This document shows positions 34,057 to 41,795 of a DNA stretch of 64,000 nt, piece by piece. The notes beneath the pieces are model-generated. The model was not told the origin of the DNA and did not search any database. It worked only from the letters and a program-made list of their open reading frames with translations. Source of the DNA: Acidimicrobiales bacterium. GTDB lineage: Bacteria; Actinomycetota; Acidimicrobiia; Acidimicrobiales; Aldehydirespiratoraceae. The translations under genes and the position numbers were made by a program. Within the stretch, counting starts at the first letter, position 1. Each line of letters begins with the position of its first letter. Location: positions 1-64,000 of the forward strand of contig JAQWMR010000015.1 of assembly GCA_029246685.1 (NCBI GenBank). Reading direction: 5' to 3'.

Positions 34057-35036
34057 TTCGACGAGAGCGAATCGCGCTGCTTCGCCAGCGTCTCGCCCGC
34101 GCCCCAGTCATTCGCTTCGAGGGCACGAAGGATTCCCACGAGATTCTGGTCGCGGATCCGCTCCAGCTCCCGGATCGAGTGCGCCCCCGACTGGGCTTCA
34201 CTCTGCTGCTCGATCGTGTCGATGAGCTCGTCGGTGAGCTCGGGGACGTCCATCAGTTTCGTCCACGGCCACGAGAGTGTGGGGCCGAACTGGCGGACGA
34301 AGTGACCCATACCGCCCTCGCCTCCGGCGACCCGGTACGTCTCGAACAGGCCCATCTGCGCCCATCGCAAACCAAAGCCGTAGCGAATCGCGTCGTCGAT
34401 CTCCTCCGTGGTCGCCACGCCGTCGTTGACGAGCCAGAGCGACTCTCGCCAAACCGCCTCCAGAAGCCGGTCTGCGATGAACGCATCGATCTCCACTCGT
34501 ACGTGGAGCGGCTTCATCGAGACTGAAGCGTAGACCTCCATCGCCCGTTCGATGATGTCCTTCCCGGTCGGCTCACCGCCACACACCTCGACGAGCGGGA
34601 GCAGGTACACCGGGTTGAAGGGGTGGCCCACGAGTAGTCGCCACGGATGTGACATCCCCTTCTGTAGGTCCGACGGCTTGATCCCCGATGTGGACGAAGC
34701 GATCACGGCGTCGTGGTCGCATGCGTCGTCGATCTGCTGGAGGATCGAGCGCTTCATCTCGACGTTCTCCGGCGCGCTCTCCTGCACCCATTGAGCGTCG
34801 TTGCAAGCCTCGTCGTATGTCTCGACGATCTCCACGGCTCCTTCCGGGACGGACGGCAGGTCGAGCGCGCCCCACGCCGCTCGGGCGTTGTCGAACACCT
34901 CGCCGAGGATGCGTTCGGTGTCGGGGTTCGGGTCGAGCACCTTCACATCCACGCCGTGCAGAGCGAACCGGGCCGCCCAAGCAGAACCGATCACCCCAGC
35001 GCCGACGACCGCGGCCCGTTCGATTGCAGCGCCCAC
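34053..35036 (-). CDS. L-carnitine 3-dehydrogenase-like 3-hydroxyacyl dehydrogenase
   Basis: A 327-residue NAD-dependent dehydrogenase of the 3-hydroxyacyl-CoA dehydrogenase fold. The N-terminal Rossmann motif is AAVVGAGVIGSAWAARF. It is followed by SSTSGIKPSDLQ, and by VGHPFNPVYLLPLVEVCGG, whose conserved His-Pro-Phe-Asn carries the catalytic His. It most resembles carnitine dehydrogenases. Immediately upstream in the operon are a BKACE and a gamma-butyrobetaine hydroxylase-like gene, so oxidation of carnitine to 3-dehydrocarnitine is the likely step. Last gene of the unit, 1 nt after the BKACE stop. Confidence 0.85.
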   Translation of the reverse strand: MGAAIERAAVVGAGVIGSAWAARFALHGVDVKVLDPNPDTERILGEVFDNARAAWGALDLPSVPEGAVEIVETYDEACNDAQWVQESAPENVEMKRSILQQIDDACDHDAVIASSTSGIKPSDLQKGMSHPWRLLVGHPFNPVYLLPLVEVCGGEPTGKDIIERAMEVYASVSMKPLHVRVEIDAFIADRLLEAVWRESLWLVNDGVATTEEIDDAIRYGFGLRWAQMGLFETYRVAGGEGGMGHFVRQFGPTLSWPWTKLMDVPELTDELIDTIEQQSEAQSGAHSIRELERIRDQNLVGILRALEANDWGAGETLAKQRDSLSSN

Positions 35037-35037
35037 G

Positions 35038-35925
35038 TCAGCCGTGCTTCGTGAGGTTGAGGTTCTCGCGGACCTCGGCCGGTGTCTGGATCGTCTCGTT
35101 CATCGCCTCGATGATCTGGACGGCCCGCTCGACGAGCATCGCGTTGGACGCGAGCACGCCGCGCTCGAGGTAGAGGTTGTCCTCCAGCCCCACGCGCACA
35201 TTGCCGCCCGCTAGAACCGCGGCCGCCACATAGCGGAGCTGGTGCTGACCGATCGAGAACGCAGAGAACACCCAGTCGTCGGGGATGTTGTTCACCATCG
35301 CCATCAAGGTGTTGAGATCATTCGGCGCACCCCACGGGATGCCCATGCACAGCTGCGCGAGGACAGGTCCGTCGAAGAGGCCACGGTCGGCCATGTCCCT
35401 CGCGTACCAGAGGTGACCCGTGTCGAAGAGCTCGAGCTCAGGGCGGACCCCTGCGGCCTGGATTTGGCTCGCCATCTCGTCGAGGGTGGCCGTGGTGTTG
35501 GCCATGATGTAGTTGCCTGCGCCGAAGTTCATCGTGCCGACATCGAGCGTGCAGATCTCCGGCAGACACTCTCGAATGTGGTCGATGCGTTCGGTGGCAC
35601 CCGCGAGATCCGTGCCCTCCACGTCGAGCGGCTCCGGAGCCTCCGCGGAACCGATGACGATGTCGCCGCCCATACCCGTGGTCAGGTTGACGACGACGTC
35701 CGTGTCCGAGCTGCGGATGCGGTCGACGACCTCGCGGTACAGGTCAGGATCGCGGCCGGGCGCGCCGGTCTCGGGATCGCGCACATGGCAGTGCACGACA
35801 GCCGCGCCGGCCTTCGCGGCGTCGATCGCCGAGTTCGCGATCTCCTCCGGAGTGACCGGGACGTGGTCGCTCTTGCCGGCAGTGTCACCGCTTCCGGTGA
35901 CCGCACAGGTGATGAAGACGCTCAT
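35038..35925 (-). CDS. Beta-keto acid cleavage enzyme (BKACE, DUF849)
   Basis: A 295-residue member of the BKACE family, Zn-dependent enzymes that split a beta-keto acid with acetyl-CoA into acetoacetate and a new acyl-CoA. It shows the N-terminal ITCAVTGSGDTAGKSDHVPV segment, the metal ligands in AAVVHCHVRDPETG and VNLTTGMGGD. Between a carnitine dehydrogenase and a gamma-butyrobetaine hydroxylase gene, cleavage of 3-dehydrocarnitine to betainyl-CoA and acetoacetate is the obvious assignment, known for some BKACEs. Its ATG overlaps the upstream stop by 4 nt. Confidence 0.88.
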   Translation of the reverse strand: MSVFITCAVTGSGDTAGKSDHVPVTPEEIANSAIDAAKAGAAVVHCHVRDPETGAPGRDPDLYREVVDRIRSSDTDVVVNLTTGMGGDIVIGSAEAPEPLDVEGTDLAGATERIDHIRECLPEICTLDVGTMNFGAGNYIMANTTATLDEMASQIQAAGVRPELELFDTGHLWYARDMADRGLFDGPVLAQLCMGIPWGAPNDLNTLMAMVNNIPDDWVFSAFSIGQHQLRYVAAAVLAGGNVRVGLEDNLYLERGVLASNAMLVERAVQIIEAMNETIQTPAEVRENLNLTKHG

Positions 35926-37118
35926 TGCTGAGCCTCGCTTTCGTTGAACGCAGGGTTGGTTGCTTCGAGACGCCGGGTGAGCACCCGGAGCCGTGAATAG
36001 ATCTCGTCGTGGTCGATGTAGGTGCCGTGCAGGACCCGGGTGCCGCCCTCGGCATCGATCGGCGACCGCCCGTGCAGGATCCGACGATTGTCGAACGCCA
36101 CCAGATCACCGGGCTCAAACCAATAGCGCATCTGGAACTCATCGGAACCCGCGACTTCCGAGAATCGCTTCACCGCGGTATACGCCCGCGGGACATCGCC
36201 GTCGGGCATGTCGGGGAACGCTCGCAGCGGATGAAACGCACGCAACGTCAACGGCTCACCGGCGGCGCCGCGGTCGATGACGGGGCCGGACCACCGATGG
36301 TCGTGTTCGGGTGAGCGGTTGAAGAACGTCCACCGCAATGAAGTGAGCGCCTCGTAGTCCACTGGGTAGTGCTGCTCGATGTGAGCCGCGACGGCATAGC
36401 CGTCGGCCATCGTGCAGAGCCCGCCGACGCAGGTGTTCACCTTGCAGTGGAGGATCTGATGGCCGGGCGGTGTCTCCCGAGTCGGAAGGTCCGTGTGGGG
36501 CGGGAGCGGCAGCGGTGTGTTGGCCGTGGATGTCGGCGCTATGTCGACGCTGACCGGCCAGGTGACCCCGAAGTTCGTGTCGCGGAGAGCGCCGATACGT
36601 CCGCCGATCGAGGGCACGACATCATCAGAGATCGGCAAGCCCCGCAGGCGAACGATGCCGAAGCGGCAGAGCAGCTCCAGAAACTCGTGCAGCGCAGCGT
36701 CATCGCCGTCCAGCACCGGACTCCCGGGCCGACTGGGAGGCTCCGGCAGCGCCGTTGCACTCCAGAGTTCGGCGACCGGAATTGTCGCGGACGTCTCATG
36801 GCGCCCGTCGGCGACATGGCGGAGCCAGCCGCTGTCGAACTCGCTCGTGGGTGCGCTCGCCCAGTCGACGAGAAGGTGACCGCCGACGAGACGAGGCTCT
36901 GCCAGCTCAGATGGATCCGGGAGATCCGCTGGATCGAGCTTGCCCTCCCGGGTGCGCTCGTCGATCCCCTGGTCGGCCATCCGGTTCTCCCAGAGCCAGA
37001 GCGCATAGGCGCGCAGGGTGACCCCGTCGGCCCAGCGGATCACCACGAAGTCCCCGTCCCGGTCGACCCCTTGTATGGGGCAACCCGGATACGTATAGAA
37101 ATCGGGTGTCCGGCCCAT
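35922..37118 (-). CDS. Gamma-butyrobetaine hydroxylase-like 2OG dioxygenase
   Basis: A 398-residue Fe(II)/2-oxoglutarate dioxygenase of the BBOX/TauD type. Residues 20-45 form the N-terminal DUF971 domain (VIRWADGVTLRAYALWL). The iron facial triad is H208-x-D210 in LPPHTDLPTRETPPGHQ, with the distal His in NRRILHGRSP. HQILHCKVN and MRYWFEPGDLVAFDN are family segments. The Cys usually found after the WLRDN segment of the zinc-binding N-domain is missing (WLWENRM here). It would hydroxylate gamma-butyrobetaine to L-carnitine, feeding the next two genes. First gene of the operon. Confidence 0.87.
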   Translation of the reverse strand: MGRTPDFYTYPGCPIQGVDRDGDFVVIRWADGVTLRAYALWLWENRMADQGIDERTREGKLDPADLPDPSELAEPRLVGGHLLVDWASAPTSEFDSGWLRHVADGRHETSATIPVAELWSATALPEPPSRPGSPVLDGDDAALHEFLELLCRFGIVRLRGLPISDDVVPSIGGRIGALRDTNFGVTWPVSVDIAPTSTANTPLPLPPHTDLPTRETPPGHQILHCKVNTCVGGLCTMADGYAVAAHIEQHYPVDYEALTSLRWTFFNRSPEHDHRWSGPVIDRGAAGEPLTLRAFHPLRAFPDMPDGDVPRAYTAVKRFSEVAGSDEFQMRYWFEPGDLVAFDNRRILHGRSPIDAEGGTRVLHGTYIDHDEIYSRLRVLTRRLEATNPAFNESEAQQ

Positions 37119-37189
37119 CGAGGCGGTCCCGGTTATGGCGCGAATCGTACATCCGACCGGCCGCCGTGAGGAGTCTTCCCGAGCGAAGG

Positions 37190-38059
37190 TTAGGAGTCGG
37201 CGAGCAGGCTGATCAGCGAGCTGCTGTCCCAGCGGCCGTGGCCCTGGCGCTGCAACTGCGCGTAGAACTGGTCCACGAGCGCCGTGACCGGGAGTGACGC
37301 ACCCACGCGGTCACCCTCTCGGAGGCAGATACCGAGGTCCTTGCGCATCCAGTCGAGGGCGAAGCCGAAGTCGAACTCGCCGGCCGCCATCGTGGTCGCA
37401 CGATTCTCCATCTGCCAGGAACCAGCGGCGCCCTGCGAGATCGTGTCGACGACCTTCTCGATGTCGAGGCCCGCGCGGTTGGCGAAATCGACGCCCTCGG
37501 AGAGCCCCTGTAGCAAGCCGGCGATCGCGATCTGGTTCACCATCTTGCAGAGCTGACCCGAACCGGGACCGCCGAGCAGTGTGCAGGCCCGGGAGTACGC
37601 GTCGATGACCGGAGCAGCACGATCGAAGTCGACCTCGTCTCCACCGCACATCACGGTGAGCACCCCATTCTCGGCGCCGGCCTGACCGCCGGAGATGGGC
37701 GCGTCGATGAACCCGACGTTGCACTCCAGCGCGGCCGCATGGACCTCCCGGGCAACCTCCGCCGACGCCGTCGTGTGGTCCACGAGCACGGTGCCGTCCG
37801 CCATCGATTCGAGCACGCCGCCGGCGCCGGTCGTGACCTGGCGGACATCCGGATCGTCACCGACGCACAGGAACACGAACTCTGCACCGTCGGCCGCGGC
37901 AGCCGGAGTTTCGGCGCTCGCACCGCCGTGTTCGCCGACCCACTGCTCGGCCTTGGCCGCCGTGCGATTGAAGACGGTCACTTCGTGGCCGGCCGCAACG
38001 AGGTGCCCGGCCATGGGATACCCCATCACCCCGAGCCCGATGAACGCAGTGTTCGCCAT
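37190..38059 (-). CDS. NAD(P)-dependent beta-hydroxyacid dehydrogenase
   Basis: A 289-residue 6-phosphogluconate dehydrogenase-like/3-hydroxyisobutyrate dehydrogenase family enzyme. It has FIGLGVMGYPMAGHL (Rossmann), VLVDHTTASAEVA, the substrate loop DAPISGGQAGAENG and LCKMVNQIAIAGLLQGLSE, with the catalytic Lys in CKMVNQ. It oxidises a beta-hydroxy acid such as 3-hydroxyisobutyrate or tartronate semialdehyde-type compounds; which one is not resolved. It lies 71 nt upstream of the carnitine operon on the same strand and diverges from the selenoprotein gene at 38161. Confidence 0.87.
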   Translation of the reverse strand: MANTAFIGLGVMGYPMAGHLVAAGHEVTVFNRTAAKAEQWVGEHGGASAETPAAAADGAEFVFLCVGDDPDVRQVTTGAGGVLESMADGTVLVDHTTASAEVAREVHAAALECNVGFIDAPISGGQAGAENGVLTVMCGGDEVDFDRAAPVIDAYSRACTLLGGPGSGQLCKMVNQIAIAGLLQGLSEGVDFANRAGLDIEKVVDTISQGAAGSWQMENRATTMAAGEFDFGFALDWMRKDLGICLREGDRVGASLPVTALVDQFYAQLQRQGHGRWDSSSLISLLADS

Positions 38060-38112
38060 AGGCCGAGAACCGTACGCGGCTGAGCATGGCGCGGCCAGCG
38101 AAAGGTGGGACG

Positions 38113-38125
38113 GGGGTCAGACCCC
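38113..38125. repeat. Palindrome GGGGTCAGACCCC
   Basis: GGGGTC and GACCCC flank one base, in the gap between the divergent dehydrogenase and selenoprotein genes. It resembles widely scattered REP-like palindromes with this core; only one copy is seen here. It could equally be an operator for either gene. Confidence 0.4.
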
Positions 38126-38160
38126 AGTTGAAGCGCGGGGACGTTCGCTACTCTCGGGCC

Positions 38161-38793
38161 ATGAACGATCCGGTTCGCATCGTCGCCTGGAGCGACTTCC
38201 TTTGACCTTGGTGTTATGTCGGCACGGTTCGTGTCGATGAACTGAAGCGCCGGTTCGGCGATCAGATCGACGTCTCGTGGAAGGCGTTTCTGCTGAGGAC
38301 CGAGTCGAAGGCGACGAATCAAGAGAAGTTCGTCGCCTATACGGAGTCCTGGCTTCGACCAGCGGCGGCCGAACCCGACGCGACCTTCAATGTCTGGGCA
38401 ACCGAGAATCCGCAGCCGGCGACGAGCATCCCGGCCCACGTCGCGGCGAAGAGCCTCGCCCTGATCGAACCGGACGCGGCCGACGATTTCCACCACCGAC
38501 TACTCAAGGCGTACTTCACCGACAATCGCACGATCTCGGACTGGGGCGTACTCGCGGAGTTGGCGGGTGAGAGCGGCGTGGATCGCGACGAGTTTATGAG
38601 CCTCACGGCCGAGCGCGAGCGCTCCCTCGTCGAGGAAGTCATCGGGGAGCACAACGAGGCGATCGAGCAGGGCGTGACCGCCGTGCCCACGATGGTGATC
38701 GACGAGGTTCTCCCGATCCAGGGAGCCCAGGAGGTCGACACCGTCAGCCGGTGGATCGAGCGGCTGATCGATCGCCGACTCGGCGGAGCCTGA
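38161..38793 (+). CDS. DsbA-family (FrnE/HCCA isomerase-like) selenoprotein with UPWC active site
   Basis: Reading UGA 38203-38205 as selenocysteine gives a 210-residue protein. It begins MNDPVRIVAWSDFLUPWCYV and continues GTVRVDELKRRFGDQIDVSWKAF in short steps, SKATNQEKFVAYTESW, and ends with a VTAVPTMVIDEVLPIQGAQ cis-Pro region and a terminal helix. This is the complete DsbA thioredoxin fold with helical insertion. In Cys homologues the motif is WSDxxCPWCY, so Sec (U15) replaces the nucleophilic first Cys of CxxC. A hairpin at 38219-38237 lies just downstream. Codons stay G/C-rich at position 3 on both sides of the UGA. Conventional calling would give only a fragment from about 38560. No signal peptide, so cytosolic. 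Substrate unknown. Confidence 0.9.
38219..38237 (+). other. Bacterial SECIS-like hairpin for the DsbA-like gene
   Basis: TCGGCACG (38219-38226) pairs with CGTGTCGA (38230-38237) through eight pairs including one G-U, closing a GTT loop. The loop starts 21 nt after the UGA and has G first, meeting both constraints of the bacterial SECIS model. The hairpin lies within codons 20-26. Confidence 0.7.
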
Positions 38794-38809
38794 GCAGTAA
38801 CGACCGCGA

Positions 38810-39340
38810 CTAGTCGGCCGGCTCCTCATCCGCGAGCCGGGTGCGCGCGGCCACCACGCCCACGACCTCCCGGGCGCCGGCCTGACGGAGAAGATCGGCG
38901 AGGTGCACCAACGTCGTACCCGTGAGCGTGACGTCATCGACGAGCACGACCGCGCGACCCCGCACGACGGCATTCACCGCATAGCCGGCGGCCAGGACGA
39001 CATCTCGGCGGCGCTCCACGGGCGTGTCGCGAACTCGCGACGTGGGGTTCGACCGAGTGAGCACCCCGCCGACGGCGTCGACTTCGAGTGCCTCGGCAAC
39101 GCAGGCTGCGAGTGACGGCACGGGATGTGCGTCTCGGTTCGGTCCTGGCGGGACTGCCGCAACCAGCGGCGCGAGTGGAAGGTCGAGGGTGAGAACCCAC
39201 TCCGAGATCCGTCGCTCGAGCTGGCGAAGCGCAGCGATGCTGTTCAAGTCCTTGGCCGCCGCAACGAGCTCCCCGAGCGACGTCGCCGTCTCGTTGTCGT
39301 CATGCCAGTAGCAACCCATCACATGGAGCGCGCTCAGCAT
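38810..39340 (-). CDS. Phosphoribosyltransferase-like protein (ComF-related)
   Basis: A 176-residue type I phosphoribosyltransferase fold. The PRPP-binding signature is VVLVDDVTLTGTTLVHL near residue 132, preceded by an LVAAVPPGPNRD loop. ComF proteins usually also have an N-terminal zinc ribbon; here only MGCYWHDDN precedes the domain. The role may be nucleotide salvage or a competence-related function, unresolved. It diverges from the HbhA-like gene, with that gene's promoter in between, and converges on the selenoprotein gene. Confidence 0.75.
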   Translation of the reverse strand: MLSALHVMGCYWHDDNETATSLGELVAAAKDLNSIAALRQLERRISEWVLTLDLPLAPLVAAVPPGPNRDAHPVPSLAACVAEALEVDAVGGVLTRSNPTSRVRDTPVERRRDVVLAAGYAVNAVVRGRAVVLVDDVTLTGTTLVHLADLLRQAGAREVVGVVAARTRLADEEPAD

Positions 39341-39368
39341 GAGTGCAAACTTTTGTTAGCGAAAATGG

Positions 39369-39396
39369 TTGACAACGGCCGACTGCTTGCTAGAGT
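39369..39396 (+). promoter_or_regulatory. Sigma-70-type promoter for the HbhA-like gene
   Basis: TTGACA (39369-39374) and TAGAGT (39391-39396) are separated by 16 nt. The site sits in a locally AT-rich stretch 65 nt before ATG 39461, with an AGGAG ribosome-binding site about 8 nt before that ATG. It is the clearest promoter in the window, suggesting strong expression. Confidence 0.6.
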
Positions 39397-39460
39397 AAGC
39401 GCATCCGAACGCCACAGTATGCGTCGGATACACCCCCACCCTCTTTCAGGAGTCTGAACA

Positions 39461-39814
39461 ATGACTGCAGTTCTCGATCAGGTCAAGAACGCCGCCTACG
39501 TCTCTGTTGGCGTGAACCTTCTCGTCTCCGACGCCATCGTCGGCCGCGAACTCCCCGTGCCCGAATTCGCCGAGGAGCACACCTCCCTCGCCCGCAAGCA
39601 GGCCACCGAAGCTCTCACCGACTTCCGGGCCCGTACCGAGCCCCGCGCCGTCGAGTTCGAGGGCCGGTTCCCGGAGCAGGTCGCCAACGTCATGGCGACC
39701 AACCGCACCCGCGCCTGGGACTTCATCAGCATCGATGCGCCCAAGGCACCCAAGGCCAAGGCCGCTAAGAAGGAAGACACCAAGAACGACGACGCCGAGA
39801 CCGACGAGTCCTGA
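39461..39814 (+). CDS. HbhA-like helical protein with Lys/Ala-rich tail
   Basis: A 117-residue, all-helical protein (residues 1-90) followed by a low-complexity tail rich in Lys, Ala and Asp/Glu from about residue 93 (APKAPKAKAAKKED). The layout of a helical body plus Lys-rich tail is that of mycobacterial heparin-binding haemagglutinin HbhA, a membrane- and lipid-associated protein. Direct sequence resemblance is weak. The downstream XRE regulator, however, looks like the Rv0474 protein encoded next to hbhA (Rv0475) in Mycobacterium, which supports the call. Strong promoter and ribosome-binding site. Confidence 0.5.
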   Translation: MTAVLDQVKNAAYVSVGVNLLVSDAIVGRELPVPEFAEEHTSLARKQATEALTDFRARTEPRAVEFEGRFPEQVANVMATNRTRAWDFISIDAPKAPKAKAAKKEDTKNDDAETDES

Positions 39815-39871
39815 CGTCACGTCCCCCCAAGGAGAACGGGTGAGGACCCCCCTCCTCCCCAGATTCCCGCT

Positions 39872-39900
39872 GCGACCGGGTCCATTCGTGGCCCGGTCGC
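39872..39900 (+). terminator. GC-rich hairpin terminator
   Basis: GCGACCGGG (39872-39880) and CCCGGTCGC (39892-39900) form a perfect 9-bp stem with an 11-nt loop, 58 nt after the HbhA-like stop and 37 nt before the XRE regulator. No U tract follows, as is usual in this GC range. It would separate the two plus-strand genes. Confidence 0.6.
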
Positions 39901-39936
39901 TGCGCGTTCCACCGACGAATGCCAGAGTGGTGAGCC

Positions 39937-40293
39937 ATGGCTGACAAGGACGCTCGAGAAGCCTGGGAAGATCTGGGCGAATACATCCGCGAGCAACGAC
40001 GCCAGGCGGAGCTCTCCGTTCGCAAGCTCGCCGACCTCGCCAACGTCTCGAACCCCTACCTCAGCCAGATCGAACGAGGTCTGAAGCGCCCGTCTGCCGA
40101 GATCCTCCAGCAGATCGCTCGGGCCCTCGAAGTGTCCGCGGAATCGCTCTACGTGCGGGCCGGGATCCTCGACGAGGACCGCGAGAGCGATCTCCTCGCC
40201 ACGATCCGAGCGCAGGCCGATCTCACCACGGACCAGAAGCAGGTCCTCATACGGATCTACGAGTCGTTCCTCGCAGAGAACAACGACGACTGA
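39937..40293 (+). CDS. XRE-family transcriptional regulator (Rv0474-like)
   Basis: A 118-residue protein with an XRE/Cro helix-turn-helix at about residues 20-75: EQRRQAELSVRKLADLANVS, NPYLSQIERGLKRPSAEIL and QQIARALEVSAESLYVRAGI. The C-terminal 40 residues (TTDQKQVLIRIYESFL) form a dimerisation-type helix pair. The sequence closely follows the mycobacterial regulator encoded beside hbhA. It probably controls the HbhA-like gene or itself. It abuts the convergent DUF2993-like gene. Confidence 0.85.
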   Translation: MADKDAREAWEDLGEYIREQRRQAELSVRKLADLANVSNPYLSQIERGLKRPSAEILQQIARALEVSAESLYVRAGILDEDRESDLLATIRAQADLTTDQKQVLIRIYESFLAENNDD

Positions 40294-41103
40294 CTAGGCG
40301 CCGAACGCGATCCGCAGAATCGAGCGAGTCGTTCCCGTACCGAGTTCAGCCATGAGCTTGGTCATGTCGATCGGGAGATCCACTGGCCCGACCGTGCCGC
40401 TGAAGAGCAGGTCATCGTTCTGAAGCCCGACCTCGTCGATGGTGATCGGCGCCGGCAGCTCCGGGGCCTCCTCGACGATCTGTCGCCGAAGCCGCGCCGG
40501 CATGGGGATCTCCCACTTCTTGAAGCGAAGGGCAATCGGATCGACGCACACCTGCTGATCCTTGGCCTGGATCGAGATCTCCATCCAGAACCACCGGGCG
40601 AGCCGCGCGTCGCTCACTTCGATGCGGCCGCGGTCGAGTCGTACCGAAGGTGGATCGTCGAGCCCGCCGAGCATCTCCAGCGCCGAGTCGACGTCGACTC
40701 GCGCCTCGAACTCCGAGGATCCGACGCGGACGCGATCACCGCTCCCCACCAGGCTGATGTCTTGGGCGGAGAGATCCACCCGGTCGAGCCGAAGCGCGCC
40801 GATCACCACCTCCCGAACTCGGCCGCGTAGAACAGACCAGAGCGGCATCTCCGCCGCACCGGTCGGCAGCGCGGCCGTGGGGGGTGGTGGCCGCACCTCC
40901 GAGATCCGTTCGACGGTCACGGCCACGCGCGGTGTCGACGACACATCCAGACGCTCACCGACGAGTTGCTGAGCCAGCGTGGTCGCCATGCGCTCAGCGG
41001 ACTGCGCCGCCACGCCCCGACCCGCCAAAGCCTCGGTCAGGTGCGTGAACGGATCGAGCTTGCTGCCACGGATGCCGAAGGAGTCGAGCCAATCTGTGCT
41101 CAT
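40294..41103 (-). CDS. DUF2993 (LmeA-like) protein
   Basis: A 269-residue protein with repeated amphipathic beta segments (LRGRVREVVIGALRLDRVDL, RVGSSEFEARVDVDSALEML) and a C-terminal strand set typical of DUF2993 lipid-binding beta-barrel proteins. Mycobacterial LmeA of this family acts in lipomannan synthesis. Unlike LmeA, no signal peptide is visible here. Family assignment rests on overall pattern and is moderate. It overlaps the acetyltransferase stop upstream by 4 nt (ATGA), so the pair forms an operon. Confidence 0.5.
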   Translation of the reverse strand: MSTDWLDSFGIRGSKLDPFTHLTEALAGRGVAAQSAERMATTLAQQLVGERLDVSSTPRVAVTVERISEVRPPPPTAALPTGAAEMPLWSVLRGRVREVVIGALRLDRVDLSAQDISLVGSGDRVRVGSSEFEARVDVDSALEMLGGLDDPPSVRLDRGRIEVSDARLARWFWMEISIQAKDQQVCVDPIALRFKKWEIPMPARLRRQIVEEAPELPAPITIDEVGLQNDDLLFSGTVGPVDLPIDMTKLMAELGTGTTRSILRIAFGA

Positions 41104-41528
41104 TGCGGCGCCACGTCGGGAATGAGCCGCTTCCCCATCGAAATCGTCGCATCGGGGGCGTAGTCGAGCCGCTCGTAGAACGCGACGACATCGGCGTTGT
41201 CGTTGCGGACGAGCAGGTTCACCTTCGGACAGCCCATCGCCTCCAGTCGGTCCTCGATGTCGCCCATGAGGAGCCGACCCACGCCGGTTCCCATCAGTTC
41301 GGGTTCCACCGCGAGATAGCCCACCGACCCTCGAAGACCGTCGTGCCCGTACATGGCGGCACCCACGATCCGGGCATCATCCTCGACGACAAGGACGCCG
41401 GCGGCGTCCTGCGCAACCTTGCGGTCCACATCGAGGTCTGGGTCGTTCCATGCGCGGATAAGCCCACACCGATGCCAGAGATCGATGACCGCCACGCGGT
41501 CGGCTTCGGCGAAGACTCGGATCTCCAT
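41100..41528 (-). CDS. GNAT acetyltransferase (YpeA-like)
   Basis: A 142-residue GNAT N-acetyltransferase. It has IRVFAEADRVAVIDLWHRCG, the acetyl-CoA pyrophosphate loop region YLAVEPELMGTGVGRLLMGD (Q/RxxGxG/A variant) and CPKVNLLVRNDNADVVAFYE. The LWxxCGL and NPxxD-like pattern matches the YpeA subgroup. Substrate unknown. Translationally coupled to the downstream DUF2993-like gene. Confidence 0.85.
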   Translation of the reverse strand: MEIRVFAEADRVAVIDLWHRCGLIRAWNDPDLDVDRKVAQDAAGVLVVEDDARIVGAAMYGHDGLRGSVGYLAVEPELMGTGVGRLLMGDIEDRLEAMGCPKVNLLVRNDNADVVAFYERLDYAPDATISMGKRLIPDVAPQ

Positions 41529-41592
41529 CGGCCAACCCTATGGGATGCAACGGCGACGCCTACGAACGCGACGAGCCGTGAACTTCGGCTGA

Positions 41593-41795
41593 CTACCAAC
41601 GAGCTGGCAGCTCGACGAGCCCTCGGAACACGATGGACGGCCGCCACGCCGGCTCGTCGCGCACCAGGCTGATGTTCTCGAATCGATCGAGCAGCGCGCC
41701 GAGGCCGATCTCTGCCTCCATGCGAGCGAGCGCTGCGCCGATGCAGTGGTGTGCGCCGAAGCCGAACGACATCGGCTGGCGTCGGGGCGGCCGAG
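41593..41795 (-). pseudogene. Cytochrome P450 C-terminal fragment
   Basis: About 65 codons before the stop at 41593 encode the end of a bacterial P450: RPPRRQPMSFGFGAHHCIGA (haem-ligand Cys in FGxGxHxC), ALARMEAEIGLGALL and the terminal beta hairpin up to VELPARW. Nothing of the roughly 340 upstream residues of a P450 exists. Further along the same strand the frame runs as antisense of a crotonase gene. It is a deletion remnant, joined head to head with the fragment at 41796. Confidence 0.75.

Noticed and set aside
38113..38125. GGGGTCAGACCCC as part of a dispersed REP family
   Set aside because: Only one copy was found in the window, so membership in a repeat family cannot be shown here; kept as a low-confidence palindrome.
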